Source: Caulobacter sp.
GTDB taxonomy: Bacteria > Pseudomonadota > Alphaproteobacteria > Caulobacterales > Caulobacteraceae
Length of the DNA stretch: 64,000 nt
NCBI GenBank assembly: GCA_029866155.1
Contig: JARWZW010000065.1
Coordinates: 1 to 64,000 of the forward strand
Reading direction: 5' to 3'
The notes under the pieces were generated by a model. It had not been told where the DNA came from, searched no databases, and saw only the letters and a program-made list of their open reading frames with translations. Shown here in pieces: positions 45,526-54,706 of the stretch; the stretch's first letter is position 1, and each line of letters begins with the position of its first letter. The translations under genes and the position numbers were made by a program.

Positions 45526-45951
45526 ATGCCACTCAAATTGTCATTGAAGCCGGGGGAGCGTTTTGTGCTCAACGGCGCGGTTGTTCAGAACGGCGACCGC
45601 CGCGGCGTGCTGATCCTTCAGAACAAGGCATCCGTGCTGCGAGAGAAGGACATCATGCAGGAGGCCGAGGTCACCAGCCCGGCCCGGCATATCTATTTCC
45701 CGGTCATGATGATGTACCTCGATGAGCCCGGCGCTGGTCGATACTACGATGAATTCGTTCGGCGCCTGACCGAATTCATGAATGTCATCCGCAATCCGCA
45801 GGTTTTGTCGGATTGCGTTAACATCTCCAAGCACATCATGGAGAAGGAATACTACAAGGCCCTGATGGTCTGCCGCAAAGTCGTGGACTACGAAGACGAA
45901 AGGCTTGAGAATGTCGCTTCAGGCGTATCAGAAGGCGGCGGCGCGGGCTGA
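45526..45951 (+). CDS. flbT: Flagellin post-transcriptional regulator FlbT
   Basis: A 141-residue protein, the length of Caulobacter FlbT. It starts [27 protein letters not shown] and contains [11 protein letters not shown] and [12 protein letters not shown], characteristic of the family. FlbT binds the 5' untranslated region of flagellin mRNA and lowers its stability until the hook is complete. GGGAGAGG precedes the ATG. It overlaps flaF by 41 bases, so the two are coupled. Structured leaders of two flagellin genes in this window are candidate targets. Confidence 0.95.
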   Translation: MPLKLSLKPGERFVLNGAVVQNGDRRGVLILQNKASVLREKDIMQEAEVTSPARHIYFPVMMMYLDEPGAGRYYDEFVRRLTEFMNVIRNPQVLSDCVNISKHIMEKEYYKALMVCRKVVDYEDERLENVASGVSEGGGAG

Positions 45952-46270
45952 GAACCCCAAGGACGCCGAGTACCGCCTTTTTGGTCAGGTTACCCGCGCC
46001 CTGATGGAAGCCGCCAGCCTGCCTTCAGACCGGATCGATGGCCGCGTTCAGGCTCTGGACTGGAATCGCCGTCTCTGGTCGACCCTGGCCACAGACTGCT
46101 CGATGCCGGACAACCAGCTTCCGGCGCCCCTTCGCGCCCAGATCATCTCGATCAGCCTTTGGGTCGGTCGCCATACCAGCGCGGTCATCCGGGGCGAGGA
46201 GGAATTCGAGCCCTTGATCGACATCAACCGGATCATCATGCAGGGCCTGCACGGCGCAGAACCGGCCTAG
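45911..46270 (+). CDS. flaF: Flagellar regulator FlaF
   Basis: A 119-residue protein of the FlaF family, with the N-terminal [31 protein letters not shown] pattern and [19 protein letters not shown] and [15 protein letters not shown] further on. FlaF is needed for flagellin synthesis and secretion and opposes FlbT. The gene begins inside flbT in another frame; the ATG at 45911 is preferred over a TTG two codons upstream. It is convergent with the PseH-like gene. Confidence 0.93.
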   Translation: MSLQAYQKAAARAENPKDAEYRLFGQVTRALMEAASLPSDRIDGRVQALDWNRRLWSTLATDCSMPDNQLPAPLRAQIISISLWVGRHTSAVIRGEEEFEPLIDINRIIMQGLHGAEPA

Positions 46271-46359
46271 GGCTTTTCCTCCGGGACTGAACAGGCGCAT
46301 GGCGGAAAATCAGGCCCTGGCTCCTGCGGGGCTGGATAGCCTTCGATCCGGCGGCGGTT

Positions 46360-46989
46360 TCAACCCTGCTGAACCATTCTCTCGGACCGCTGCTGCTCCG
46401 CCGTCTGCATCTGGCCAAGGGCGCTTTCCAGGGCAGGCAATGTGATCCCCTTGTCCCTGAAGCGGCGCTCCGCCCCCAGACGAGCCTGAGGCCAGTCCCT
46501 GGCCAGAAGGCCGAGCCCGACCACATCACGAAACTGGCCGGCCTTGCTGACATGGTCGCGGTAGAGAGCCTCGCGGACAAAGCCGAAGCTCTCATGCAGG
46601 GACCAGACCGAGGTGTTTTCGAACAGGACCTCGCACCACAGCTTGTTCAGTCCGAGCACCTCGAACACGAAGCGGAGGGTCAGGTATTCCACCTGGGCGC
46701 CAACGCCCCGCCCACGGGTCGAGGCTTCCGCCAGATAATAGGCCCAGTCGCAGCGATGGTTGTCCCGGTCTATGCGGACGAGATTGGCCAGCCCGACCGG
46801 AGCCTCGTCCAGCAGGACAATCCAGAAGCGCCGATCCTCCTGCGACAGGGCCTGGGCCAGCCAATGTTGATGCTCCGCGGCGCTGATCAGGTGGTCGCCG
46901 TACATATAAGGGGCGACGGCATCGCTGTTGCGCCAGGCCAGAACCCTGGGCCCGTCGGCGGCGGTGAGGGGGCGAAGGGCGGTGGTCAT
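46360..46989 (-). CDS. PseH/FlmH-like GNAT acetyltransferase
   Basis: A 209-residue GNAT protein. RPLTAADGPRVLAWRNSDAVAPYMY, HQHWL, DWAYYLAEASTRGRGVGAQVEYLTLRF (acetyl-CoA loop) and NKLWCEVLFENTSVWSLHESFGFV fit PseH, which N-acetylates the 4-amino sugar precursor of pseudaminic acid; Caulobacter FlmH does this for flagellin glycosylation. It lies near flmG and flaF. A second, more divergent member is at 60717. The ATG at 46989 is chosen; the frame is open further upstream without matching sequence. Confidence 0.87.
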   Translation of the reverse strand: MTTALRPLTAADGPRVLAWRNSDAVAPYMYGDHLISAAEHQHWLAQALSQEDRRFWIVLLDEAPVGLANLVRIDRDNHRCDWAYYLAEASTRGRGVGAQVEYLTLRFVFEVLGLNKLWCEVLFENTSVWSLHESFGFVREALYRDHVSKAGQFRDVVGLGLLARDWPQARLGAERRFRDKGITLPALESALGQMQTAEQQRSERMVQQG

Positions 46990-47146
46990 GAGGCGGACTC
47001 GGCGGACATGACGCCAGTCCAGTCCCTTCGGCGACAATCTGCAAGTGGCCTTGATGGCCGAGCCGACCGTCTTGGATGTTGCGCCCCTGCTGCGGCGGCG
47101 ACTAACCTGTATCAAAATCAAGACAATTCCGGGAGGAAGCAACACT

Positions 47147-47536
47147 ATGGCCGATCAGGACGATGCGACGCGGGTTGAGATTCTGGCGGATATCCGTCGG
47201 CGTTATGCGACCGGTGACTATGAAGGCGTTGCGGCCGCCTTTGGCCGTTTCGAAGACCTCAACGCTATCCGCAGCAATATCCGGATCGAAGCGATCGCCC
47301 TTGCGGCCACGGCCCTGGCCCCCACGGGCGACCCGACGGGCGCCCGGGCAGTGATCAAGCCGGTCTGGAAACAGCCTATGAAAAATCATCGTCATTATCG
47401 GTATCTCGCCCAGGTCTGCCTGGAATTGGGGGAGTATGACCGGGCGGCTTCACTGGCCAATGCAGCCGGGGCCTTGAAGCAGCGGGAGAACGAAGCCCGC
47501 CTGGCCCTGGTCGAAGGCACTGACGAGGGCGCCTGA
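47147..47536 (+). CDS. Small TPR-like helical protein
   Basis: A 129-residue soluble helical protein. The sequence RRRYATGDYEGVAAAFGRFEDLNAIRSNIRIEAIALAATALAPTGDPTGARAVIKPVW and HRHYRYLAQVCLELGEYDRAASLANAAG looks like two to three TPR units. GGAGGA precedes the ATG by about 9 bases. It is divergent from the PseH-like gene. A chaperone-type role near the flagellin locus is only a guess. Confidence 0.72.
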   Translation: MADQDDATRVEILADIRRRYATGDYEGVAAAFGRFEDLNAIRSNIRIEAIALAATALAPTGDPTGARAVIKPVWKQPMKNHRHYRYLAQVCLELGEYDRAASLANAAGALKQRENEARLALVEGTDEGA

Positions 47537-47907
47537 GCCGCCGCCACAGCCGGTTCGATCGATCCGGGGGGGCGCACGGCCCTGGACTTCCCGGCCAGGA
47601 GCCGTTCGGTGCGGGGCGTGATGCGGCCCCGCAGCCGATCCGGTTCAGGGCCTCGTCAACGAGACCTTGACTCTGAATCCTGCGAATTCTTGTGTCTTTT
47701 TTTTCACTAGGAATTAATTAAAATATTGAAATATAACAGAAAAGACATTTTTCCAGGGCGGTTTATCAATCCGTAGTCAGATCAGTTATTGCAAAATTGT
47801 CGTTTAACCGTCACATTCCAGATCGACGCGCTGACGACTGAGAGGGTCTTGGGCCCTGTGAGCCGCGACGCGTCTCTTTTCGCCGATTTTTGGCCAGGGA
47901 GACGCAG
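47537..47907. other. AT-rich intergenic island before small ORF
   Basis: A 370-base gap. From about 47690 to 47800 it is strikingly AT-rich for this genome, with an eight-T run, AATTAATTAAAATATTG and an inverted pair TGTCTTTT (47693-47700) / AAAAGACA (47740-47747). No gene is seen here. It may be an UP-element/promoter region or a nucleoid-protein site serving the small ORF downstream. Confidence 0.5.
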
Positions 47908-48024
47908 ATGACTATCCAAGTCCATGTACCCACCGCCTCGGACCAGTTCGAGCGCCTCTACAAGGTCCGCCCGATTCAGCCGTCGCTGGTGCAACGGCTT
48001 TTCAGGCTGCTGGGCGGCCGTTAG
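47908..48024 (+). CDS. Candidate 38-residue small protein
   Basis: MTIQVHVPTASDQFERLYK opens a 38-codon frame ending VQRLFRLLGGR. GGGAG lies 6 bases upstream of the ATG. The N-terminus is beta-like and the C-terminus is a basic amphipathic helix. It follows an AT-rich island and precedes a strong hairpin. I do not recognise a family. Length alone makes chance possible; the ribosome site and isolated position support it. Confidence 0.42.
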   Translation: MTIQVHVPTASDQFERLYKVRPIQPSLVQRLFRLLGGR

Positions 48025-48043
48025 GTCCAGACCTTTCGAACGA

Positions 48044-48080
48044 CAAAAAAGACGGCGGCCGGCTGAAGAGCCGGTCGCCC
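48044..48080 (-). terminator. Hairpin with T-run on minus strand
   Basis: GGCGGCCGGCT and AGCCGGTCGCC form an 11-bp stem (one G-T) around GAAG at about 48053-48078. On the minus strand CTTTTTTG follows shortly after. It may terminate minus-strand transcripts and mark the 3' end of the small ORF transcript on the plus strand. Confidence 0.5.
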
Positions 48081-48345
48081 TTCGTCCTACGCCTCGGATC
48101 GTAATGTCTGATCCCGAGGCCAGCGGTCGCCTGGATCACGGGCGCAATCCTGCCTCTTCTGATGATGCAGCCGCCTGACCGGTTGGTGACTTGGCGACGA
48201 TGAATCCGTGGCCCTGAGGCCGGATTCGCGTTCGGCAACAAAGTCCTGCCCCTCCTGACCGCCCGGCAAGTCATGCCCCTCAGGGCTCTGGCTCGTGAAC
48301 GCCAATTAACCAAACAAATTCAGTGATACAGCCTGTCCGGCCTCC
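48081..48345. other. Intergenic region before flagellin 1 promoter
   Basis: No convincing gene. TTAACCAA at 48306-48313 lies about 33 bases upstream of the sigma-54 -24 element; a role as an enhancer or half-site is possible but not established. Confidence 0.35.
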
Positions 48346-48360
48346 TGGCGCGAGGCTTGC
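48346..48360 (+). promoter_or_regulatory. Sigma-54 promoter of flagellin 1
   Basis: TGGCGCGAGGCTTGC has GG (48347-48348) and GC (48359-48360) separated by exactly ten bases, the -24/-12 spacing, and fits TGGCACG-N4-TTGC closely. It lies about 75 bases before the flagellin ATG, leaving a structured leader. Confidence 0.85.
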
Positions 48361-48372
48361 GAGGGCTTGGCC

Positions 48373-48405
48373 GGGCCAGAAGGCCCACCGGTCAAAATGC
48401 GCCGG
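48373..48405 (+). promoter_or_regulatory. Flagellin 1 leader hairpins
   Basis: GGGCC-AGAA-GGCCC (48373-48386) is followed by CCGG ... AAAAT ... CCGG (48388-48405) with GTCAAAATG in the loop. The same layout appears in the leader at 57921-57953, with compensating base changes. FlbT is known to bind flagellin leaders, so this is a candidate target. Confidence 0.6.
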
Positions 48406-48436
48406 ATCTCCCCGACCAGAATGGAAGGAATGCCGA

Positions 48437-49267
48437 ATGTCTCTTTCGGTGAATACGAACGTGGGCGCCATGATGGCGCTCCAGAACCTCAACGCGACCA
48501 ACATGGAGCTGTCGCAGACCCAAAACCGTATCAACACCGGCAAGAAGGTGGCGAGCGTCAAGGATAACGGGGCAATCTGGGCCATGGCCCAGGGCCAACG
48601 GGCCAATTCGCAGTCACTGAATGCCGTGCGGGATTCCCTCAATCGCGGTTCATCCGGGATCGATGTGGCGATCGCAGGCGGGGAAGCGGTCTCTGACCTC
48701 CTGGTGCAGATGAAGGAGAAAGCTCTCGCGGCGTCGGATACATCCCTCGACACCGCCAGTCGCACCGCACTGAACGAGGACTTCACGGCCCTTCGGGACC
48801 AGATTTCCAAGGCTGTGGCCAATGCCGATTTCAATGGGGTCAACCTCATCAAGACCGGCGCTACCGCCATCGCCGCCCTCGCCAATGCGGATGGGTCCTC
48901 CAAGCTGACCGTGGCCGCAGAAGTCATGGCCCTGGGGGGAACGATCGTCACAGTCGCTGCGACCGGAACCATTGGTACGGTCACCACGGCGGCGGCGATG
49001 ATCACGACGCTGAACACCTCCATCAGCAACACCAGCGCCGCGCTCGCGCGTCTTGGCACCAAGTCCAAGGCCTACGAGATGCACACCACCTTCATCGGCA
49101 AGCTGCAGGACAGCCTCGATGCAGGGGTCGGCAATCTGGTGGATGCGGATCTGGCCAAGGAAAGCGCCAAGCTCCAGGCTCTGCAGACAAAGCAGCAGTT
49201 GGGGGTCCAGGCCCTGTCCATTGCCAACCAGACCCCGCAGACCATCATGTCGCTGTTCCGCGGCTAG
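48437..49267 (+). CDS. Flagellin 1
   Basis: A 276-residue flagellin with only the D0/D1 parts of typical flagellin. The N-terminus ([49 protein letters not shown]) and C-terminus ([42 protein letters not shown]) are strongly conserved and form the filament core. The short central part (about 150-215), rich in Thr, Ser and Ala, is surface-exposed and likely glycosylated by FlmG. GAAGGAA precedes the ATG. It has its own sigma-54 promoter and a strong terminator at 49275. Confidence 0.95.
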   Translation: MSLSVNTNVGAMMALQNLNATNMELSQTQNRINTGKKVASVKDNGAIWAMAQGQRANSQSLNAVRDSLNRGSSGIDVAIAGGEAVSDLLVQMKEKALAASDTSLDTASRTALNEDFTALRDQISKAVANADFNGVNLIKTGATAIAALANADGSSKLTVAAEVMALGGTIVTVAATGTIGTVTTAAAMITTLNTSISNTSAALARLGTKSKAYEMHTTFIGKLQDSLDAGVGNLVDADLAKESAKLQALQTKQQLGVQALSIANQTPQTIMSLFRG

Positions 49268-49274
49268 TCGCGAC

Positions 49275-49318
49275 GCCGGGCGGACCCCTTAAAAAGGGTC
49301 CGTCCGGCAGACTTTTTT
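49275..49318 (+). terminator. Intrinsic terminator of flagellin 1
   Basis: GCCGGGCGGACCC (49275-49287) pairs with GGGTCCGTCCGGC (49296-49308) and AGACTTTTTT follows. The 13-bp stem with one G-T pair and the T-run make it a strong terminator 8 bases after the flagellin stop. Confidence 0.9.
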
Positions 49319-49343
49319 GGGCAGGTCTGTCGCTGGAACCGGG

Positions 49344-50699
49344 TCAGCCCGCCGGCCTGGCGGATTTGAGCATCAGTCCCCGGGCATGGTTGCGCTGAAA
49401 GCCCTTCCACACCGTCACGCCACCGGTTCCTGGACTGACCGCGTCATAGGCGCCGGCCGCCGAGGCAGGCCAGACTCCATCCTCAGCGCGTTCGCTTGGC
49501 AGGTCCAGATAGCTGTCCATCGCCAGATCGCCCATCATGTAACGCCCCAGAAAGGCGGTGATGAAATGCAGGTTGGCGCCCATCACCCGCTGCTTTCGCC
49601 AGACCGGGTCTTCGAACCAGTCCAGATTCCAGAGGCTGTCCCGCATGGTCTCAGGCGCCGGGCCGACGCCCAGGCTGTGGCCGCCATTCTCGAAGACCAG
49701 CATATAGCGCCGGGCGTTGACAGCGCCGGCGAACAGGGCGGCGGGACCGTCGGCATAGCCCACGGTGCGGTCGCGGTCTCCGGCGATGATCATCAGGGGC
49801 GTGCGAAGGTCGGACAGGCCTGCGGCGCCCCAGGCATTCATCGCGCCGCCGCCAGCAGGGGCCAGGGCGACAACCGCCTTGAGACCGGGAATGGCGCTAT
49901 CGGCGGCTCGGGTGCCGCCGCGCAGATAGGGGCGCATCAGTCCGCCGGGGACAGCCAGGCCTGGGGCGCCGGTCGGATTGAGGCCTGCGCCGGCGGCGGT
50001 CAGGACGCCATAGCCGCCCATGGAATAGCCAATGGCCGCTACTCGGTCCGGATCGATCACGGCGCCCAGAGCGTCTCCGGACCCTCCGCCGCGGGCCTTC
50101 AGGCTGGCGGCGACAAAGGCTAGGTCCAGAGGGCGGCGCATCAGGGGGCCAACGAAGGCGCCGGGGTTGGTGATCGGCGGGTCTCTGTGGTGGATGGCGG
50201 CCACCACATAGCCCTTGCTGGCCAGGTTCTCGGCCAGCCAGCTCATCATCGACGGGTCATTACTGTAGCCATGGGAGACCAGCACGAGGGGATGGCGGCC
50301 GTCTGCAGGCTTCAGGTCACGGTAGGCTGCGCCCGCGATAGTGAAGGGCGCATCGACGCCAGGCGCCTCTGTGGGCAGGCCCGCACGATAGGCGACTGTT
50401 CTTGCGAGCAGGCCGGGCTTTCGGGCCGGATACCAGACATCGACCTCCAGGCGACGGTCAGCGCTGACGGCCGTTCCGGTGGCGGGGTTCCAGGTGAGGG
50501 GATCCAGCTGGCCAGACTGGACCAGGGACAGGGTTCGAAAGCCCACAGGCCATGAACCAGGACGGGCAAGCTGAGGCGCATCCGCCTCGATCACGGCGAC
50601 CGGACCCTGAGCCGCCAGAACCTGGGCGGGCGCAGCAAGTAGCCCGACGGCGAGCGCCAGTGGGGTCAGGCGCCCGTAGAGGGATGAAAGCTTGAGCAT
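49344..50699 (-). CDS. Secreted alpha/beta hydrolase (PAF-AH-like)
   Basis: A 451-residue exported hydrolase. The signal peptide (about 1-28) is followed by VDVWYPARK, HPLVLVSHGYSNDP, the nucleophile motif GYSMGGYG, and later GDRDRTVGYADG (acid) and GGHSLG (His). The arrangement resembles bacterial platelet-activating-factor acetylhydrolase-like and dienelactone hydrolase-like esterases. The ATG at 50699 begins the signal peptide. It interrupts the flagellin locus and is not obviously related to motility. Confidence 0.87.
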   Translation of the reverse strand: MLKLSSLYGRLTPLALAVGLLAAPAQVLAAQGPVAVIEADAPQLARPGSWPVGFRTLSLVQSGQLDPLTWNPATGTAVSADRRLEVDVWYPARKPGLLARTVAYRAGLPTEAPGVDAPFTIAGAAYRDLKPADGRHPLVLVSHGYSNDPSMMSWLAENLASKGYVVAAIHHRDPPITNPGAFVGPLMRRPLDLAFVAASLKARGGGSGDALGAVIDPDRVAAIGYSMGGYGVLTAAGAGLNPTGAPGLAVPGGLMRPYLRGGTRAADSAIPGLKAVVALAPAGGGAMNAWGAAGLSDLRTPLMIIAGDRDRTVGYADGPAALFAGAVNARRYMLVFENGGHSLGVGPAPETMRDSLWNLDWFEDPVWRKQRVMGANLHFITAFLGRYMMGDLAMDSYLDLPSERAEDGVWPASAAGAYDAVSPGTGGVTVWKGFQRNHARGLMLKSARPAG

Positions 50700-50771
50700 C
50701 AACCGGGCCCCTTTCCTGTGTCTGGCGGCTGGCCGACAGGACACGGGAAAGGGTCCGGTTCAAGATGCGGA

Positions 50772-51221
50772 TCAGAATTTCATCTTCGGACGGATGCCGA
50801 TGGTCCGGGGTCGGGCATAGGTGACCCGGTCGCCGACCTGATAGACCTTGTAGTAGATGGCCCGTCCGATGTCGGTCTCCTTGGCCCCGTTGGTCAGGTT
50901 GTTGCCGAAGATGCCGATTTCGTAGTTGCCAAACTCATAGGCCGCCGAGGCGCTGACATTCTTGGACTCGGGGATCTCGGCATTGGAGGCCCTCGGTCCG
51001 GTCTTGGTCAGCACGCCGCCGAAGATGGTCGTCGAGAATTGGCTGAAGGTGGTCTGCTGCTCGCCCCGGAACTGATAGCTGGCCTGGGCATGGAGTTCGC
51101 CCGGACCGATCTGCTTGTCGAAGAAGAGGGCGGCTGTGGCGCCCTCGTCCATCCGACGCAGGATGAAAGCCACCTGCGCCCCAATGAACTTCGGCCTCAC
51201 CACGGTCGCTCCTCGCACCAT
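50772..51221 (-). pseudogene. Truncated TonB-dependent receptor
   Basis: About 149 codons encode the C-terminal strands of a TonB-dependent receptor: GPGELHAQASYQFRGEQQTTFSQF, SASAAYEFGNYEIGIFGNNLTN and the ending TYARPRTIGIRPKMKF are characteristic. The plug domain, TonB box and most of the barrel are absent; a stop lies in frame just upstream of 51221. This is a remnant after deletion, possibly linked to the lower-GC sequence that follows. Confidence 0.75.
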
Positions 51222-51413
51222 GGCCCAAGCCCCAAAACGGGAAAACTCTTACTCAATCTGGTCCCATTTTTCAGGAGCAGGTCAGATTTCGAAAGGCAGG
51301 CAGGTGTAGCTTAACCGGTTTTCCACGAAACCGGATGCAGTTCATTCCCATGCAATCTGCTCAAGTGATCAGGCCGCTTGAAAGGTGACTGATCAAATAA
51401 TCGAGGACGCTCC

Positions 51414-51929
51414 ATGCGAAAATTCGCATTCTCGGCCCTTGCTATTGCGGTTGCACTTCAGGGATGCGGTGAGTCAGTCAGAATTCCGGGCCTCAACGGC
51501 GGCTCACCGGCAGAGATCAAGGCGATCTATAGGTCCTGCTATAACGCCCAAGGCGAGCGGGGAGCGATGATTGAAGCTGCGATGCAAAGCGCAGAGAGTG
51601 CGGACTATGCAGCCCGCTCCAAGACTGCGGCAGAGATTTGTATTCGAGGTCGGAGAAAGCTCTTTACCTTCTCATCGCAGCAGCCCTGCATCCCTCTTCT
51701 TATTTCACAGGAAGCAGTATTTTGGGCAATGAACAACATTTTTGAGGGACGAGCGAGCCCAGAGCCTGATCGGGTGGGGAGGGATCGCTACGCGATTTCG
51801 CCAATGCTAGGGCCCGAGGTTGAACTTGATCCTGGCTATGATCTCGGTTTAGTCAATGGGCTCAACTTCCCAACATCCGAAGAGGTGGGCGCTTGCTTTC
51901 ACTCTATGGGTTTGGCGATGCCGCAGTAG
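51414..51929 (+). CDS. Putative lipoprotein, low GC
   Basis: A 171-residue protein with the signal MRKFAFSALAIAVALQGC, a lipobox ending in Cys18. The rest has four further cysteines and no family I recognise. GAGGA precedes the ATG by 7 bases. Its base composition is clearly lower in GC than the neighbours, which suggests acquisition by transfer. Confidence 0.65.
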   Translation: MRKFAFSALAIAVALQGCGESVRIPGLNGGSPAEIKAIYRSCYNAQGERGAMIEAAMQSAESADYAARSKTAAEICIRGRRKLFTFSSQQPCIPLLISQEAVFWAMNNIFEGRASPEPDRVGRDRYAISPMLGPEVELDPGYDLGLVNGLNFPTSEEVGACFHSMGLAMPQ

Positions 51930-52354
51930 ACCGATCCTGCGGCTATGGCGGGACCCAACGAATGAAAGACCGGTTCGGGTCGGGAGTGGGCAGAGCGACC
52001 CTGTCAGAAGCCTGACTTCGCCAGGAATTGGCCAAGTATCCGGGCGCGACTGCCGTGACCAAAGCTTCTCACCCAACCATAATGGGATTCCTTTTAAGGG
52101 GCGGACTTTAGCATCTCCAATGGAGTTTCAGGGGGTCATGTCAATTCATCGGCGATCTTGAATTTCAATTCCACTTCAACACCGGAGCTCTGGATAGATT
52201 TCTTATTGTCCGTGAAAAAGTATGAGCAGTCGAGCGCCAGCCGGGTCTGAAAGTCAATCCAGTCGATGAAACAGGCGTCGGCGCTCACCGTTGCAGCCAG
52301 CTATTGTTTCACGATAGTGAAAGAGCGCTCGGACTGGTCAAGACCTTCGACAGA
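51930..52354. other. Low-GC intergenic region
   Basis: About 425 bases between the lipoprotein gene and the first chemoreceptor gene. The composition is lower in GC than the surroundings. It holds a possible gene fragment on the minus strand (52136-52288) and otherwise nothing I can name. Confidence 0.4.
52136..52288 (-). CDS. Possible gene fragment or small protein
   Basis: A 50-residue frame from GTG 52288, containing DACFIDWIDFQTRLALDCSY and ending VEVELKFKIADELT. The strand-like ending and mixed hydrophobic pattern look like real protein, but there is no ribosome site and a stop lies five codons upstream. It may be the 3' remnant of a decayed gene. Confidence 0.3.
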   Translation of the reverse strand: MSADACFIDWIDFQTRLALDCSYFFTDNKKSIQSSGVEVELKFKIADELT

Positions 52355-54205
52355 TCAGACGGCCCGATTCCTTAGCGACCTTGATCGGGCATCGTCTAGA
52401 TGTGCGTCCGCTGAAGAGAGCGTGAACTGTCCTACCAGATCAGCGAGGCGATCGGCTTCTCCCTTCAGGGAATGGGCGGCGGCAGTGGTTTCCTCGACCA
52501 TTGCGGCGTTCTGCTGGGTCATCTGGTCCATGTTGATCACCGCATGGTTGACCTCATTGAGGCCGCTGGCCTGCTCCGTCGCAGAGGCCGTGATCTCCTG
52601 CACCAGTTCGGCAATCTGGGTCACCCGTGACAGGATCGAGCTGAGGGCGGCGCCGGTGTTTCCGACCAGGGTCACGCCCTCGCCAACCTTGGTCGAAGCG
52701 TTGGCGATCAGGCCCTTGATTTCCTTGGCGGCTTCAGCCGAGCGCTGCGCCAGGGCGCGAACCTCCTGGGCGACCACGGCGAACCCGCGCCCCGCATCAC
52801 CGGCCCTGGCAGCCTCAACGCCGGCGTTCAGGGCCAGGAGGTTGGTCTGGAAGGCGATTTCGTCAATCACGCCGATGATCTGGGCGATCTGGCTGGAGGA
52901 AGATTCGATTTCCCCGACCGCTCTGATGGTGGCCTCGACGGTCCTTTCGGCCGCCTGGGCTTCGGTGCGGGCGTCGTTGACGATACTGTTGGCGCGCTTG
53001 GCGCCGTCGGCTGACTGGCGAACGGTGGACGTGATCTGATCCAATGCGGCCGCCGTCTGTTCCAGGCTGGCAGCCTGCTGTTCGGTCCGGCGCGACAGGT
53101 CATCGGCGGCCTGAGCGATCTCGTCCGAGCCGAAGCCGACGCCGACGGCGGCCTGACGGATGAGGTCGAGAGTCAGGCTCAGTTTCTGCGAGGCGTCGTT
53201 GAAGTCGGTGCGCAGCTGGTCGTAGTCCGCCCCGAAGGATTTCGCGAAGCGGAAGCTGAAATCGCCAGCCGACAACCGTTCTAGTCCCTTGGCGAGATCG
53301 TTGATTGCGGCGACCCTGACCTCATTGGCGGCGCGGCGCTCATCCTGCTCGCGGCTTTGAATGCTGAGTGCCCTTTCCCTCTCGCGACTGGCTTCCTGTT
53401 CCAGGAGAAGGTTATGGCGTTCCAGCACGCCCTGCCGAAAAATTTCTACAGACTTGGCCATGTCGCCCAGTTCGTCCTGGCGATTGGCGAAGGGCACGGG
53501 CTTTTCGTAGTTTCCGGCGGCAAGGTCCCCCATGTAGCGGGTGATGGACTCGATGGGGCTGACGATCCCTTTTCGCATGGCCCAGACACCGCCGCCGATA
53601 ATCAGGGCGAGCAGGGCGCCCAGGCCGGCCATGATGCTGAGGCCGAGGGTCTGGACCCGGTTGGCCTCCGCCTCGACACGGGCGTTTTCGGCGGCAACCA
53701 GGGGCACCATGGTGTCGACCGCCTTACGGTGCGCCCGATAGGCCGTCATCATGTCGGCATTGGCGGCGCTGGCGGCGGCCGGGTCGGATTTTTGCAAGGC
53801 GTCGGTCAGCCGGAAGGCCGCATCCCAGACCTGTTGGGCGGCCTTGTCGGAGTCTCCGTAGAGGAGGGCCTTGGCCTCGGGCAGGATCTCGATGTCCCGC
53901 CAGTATTCAACCCGGGCATTATAATCTGCGCGAAGCCTTTTCAGGCGGCTGGCTGTCTTTAAGGCTTCATCCTGTGAGCCATCGGACGCGGCCGTACTGG
54001 CTTCAAGATAGGCCTCGATCACATAGAGGGGCGGTGGCAGGATGTCGGCGACCAGGTCCTTGCCGGCGATGACCTTGGTATAGAGGCTACCGCCGATCCT
54101 GACCTGGTTGATGGATACCCAGGCAGAAAGGCTCAACAGAATCAAGCCAGCGGCCAGCGCAAGGCCAAACAGGCTCATGGCGCCAGAAAGGCGGAGTTTA
54201 GGCAC
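52355..54205 (-). CDS. Methyl-accepting chemotaxis protein A
   Basis: A 616-residue chemoreceptor. TM1 is at about 12-32, followed by a periplasmic four-helix-type sensor domain (about 33-188), TM2 (189-211), HAMP (212-265), a second HAMP-like/linker segment and the signalling domain with [37 protein letters not shown]. No C-terminal CheR-binding pentapeptide is visible. AAAGGA lies 7 bases before the GTG at 54205. It is a close paralogue of the gene at 54707, evidently a tandem duplication. Confidence 0.93.
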   Translation of the reverse strand: MPKLRLSGAMSLFGLALAAGLILLSLSAWVSINQVRIGGSLYTKVIAGKDLVADILPPPLYVIEAYLEASTAASDGSQDEALKTASRLKRLRADYNARVEYWRDIEILPEAKALLYGDSDKAAQQVWDAAFRLTDALQKSDPAAASAANADMMTAYRAHRKAVDTMVPLVAAENARVEAEANRVQTLGLSIMAGLGALLALIIGGGVWAMRKGIVSPIESITRYMGDLAAGNYEKPVPFANRQDELGDMAKSVEIFRQGVLERHNLLLEQEASRERERALSIQSREQDERRAANEVRVAAINDLAKGLERLSAGDFSFRFAKSFGADYDQLRTDFNDASQKLSLTLDLIRQAAVGVGFGSDEIAQAADDLSRRTEQQAASLEQTAAALDQITSTVRQSADGAKRANSIVNDARTEAQAAERTVEATIRAVGEIESSSSQIAQIIGVIDEIAFQTNLLALNAGVEAARAGDAGRGFAVVAQEVRALAQRSAEAAKEIKGLIANASTKVGEGVTLVGNTGAALSSILSRVTQIAELVQEITASATEQASGLNEVNHAVINMDQMTQQNAAMVEETTAAAHSLKGEADRLADLVGQFTLSSADAHLDDARSRSLRNRAV

Positions 54206-54706
54206 GGCGGCATCCTTTCCCAGTCGAGTCCGTCAAAGACAGCCTTCTGCCAAAGAGCGATTGGGTCTCTTGACGCCGCCCTTCCGCCGCTCGCGGGTGT
54301 CGAGGCAAGGGCGCGGCCGAGTTCCGCCTCTCCGCCAGATAACTGCCTACTGCATCTCAATCAGGATCGGGGCGTCGACAGAATTGCATTTGTTTCTTCT
54401 GCCGTGCCGAGCCTTAGCGGCTCTAACTACCCTTCTTGAGTACAATCTTCGGATTCGGCTCTAAAGAAGGTTGATTTACAAAAATCTAATGAGAGGCGGA
54501 TGCTCAACCTATAAGAGCATTACGTGGCGTGCCTACTTTTCCCGTCGAGCAATAGTTGCCTGACAGGACAAAATCGAGCAGCTCATACAGGGGGCGCCGG
54601 GTCGGTCTAGCCTTCCGGAAGAGTCCCCTAAACGCTTCAGATCGTTGTCACCGTCAGTCGACGGCGGAAGATGACCCGAGCCAAGCCTCCCTTGTCTCTG
54701 GCGATA
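54206..54706. other. Region between paralogous chemoreceptor genes
   Basis: About 500 bases, including an AT-rich stretch near 54440-54540. It carries the promoter region of receptor A. No gene or strong motif is seen. Confidence 0.4.

Noticed and set aside
48002..48313. 103-codon minus-strand frame upstream of flagellin 1
   Set aside because: Arg-rich shadow-type composition and no ribosome site.
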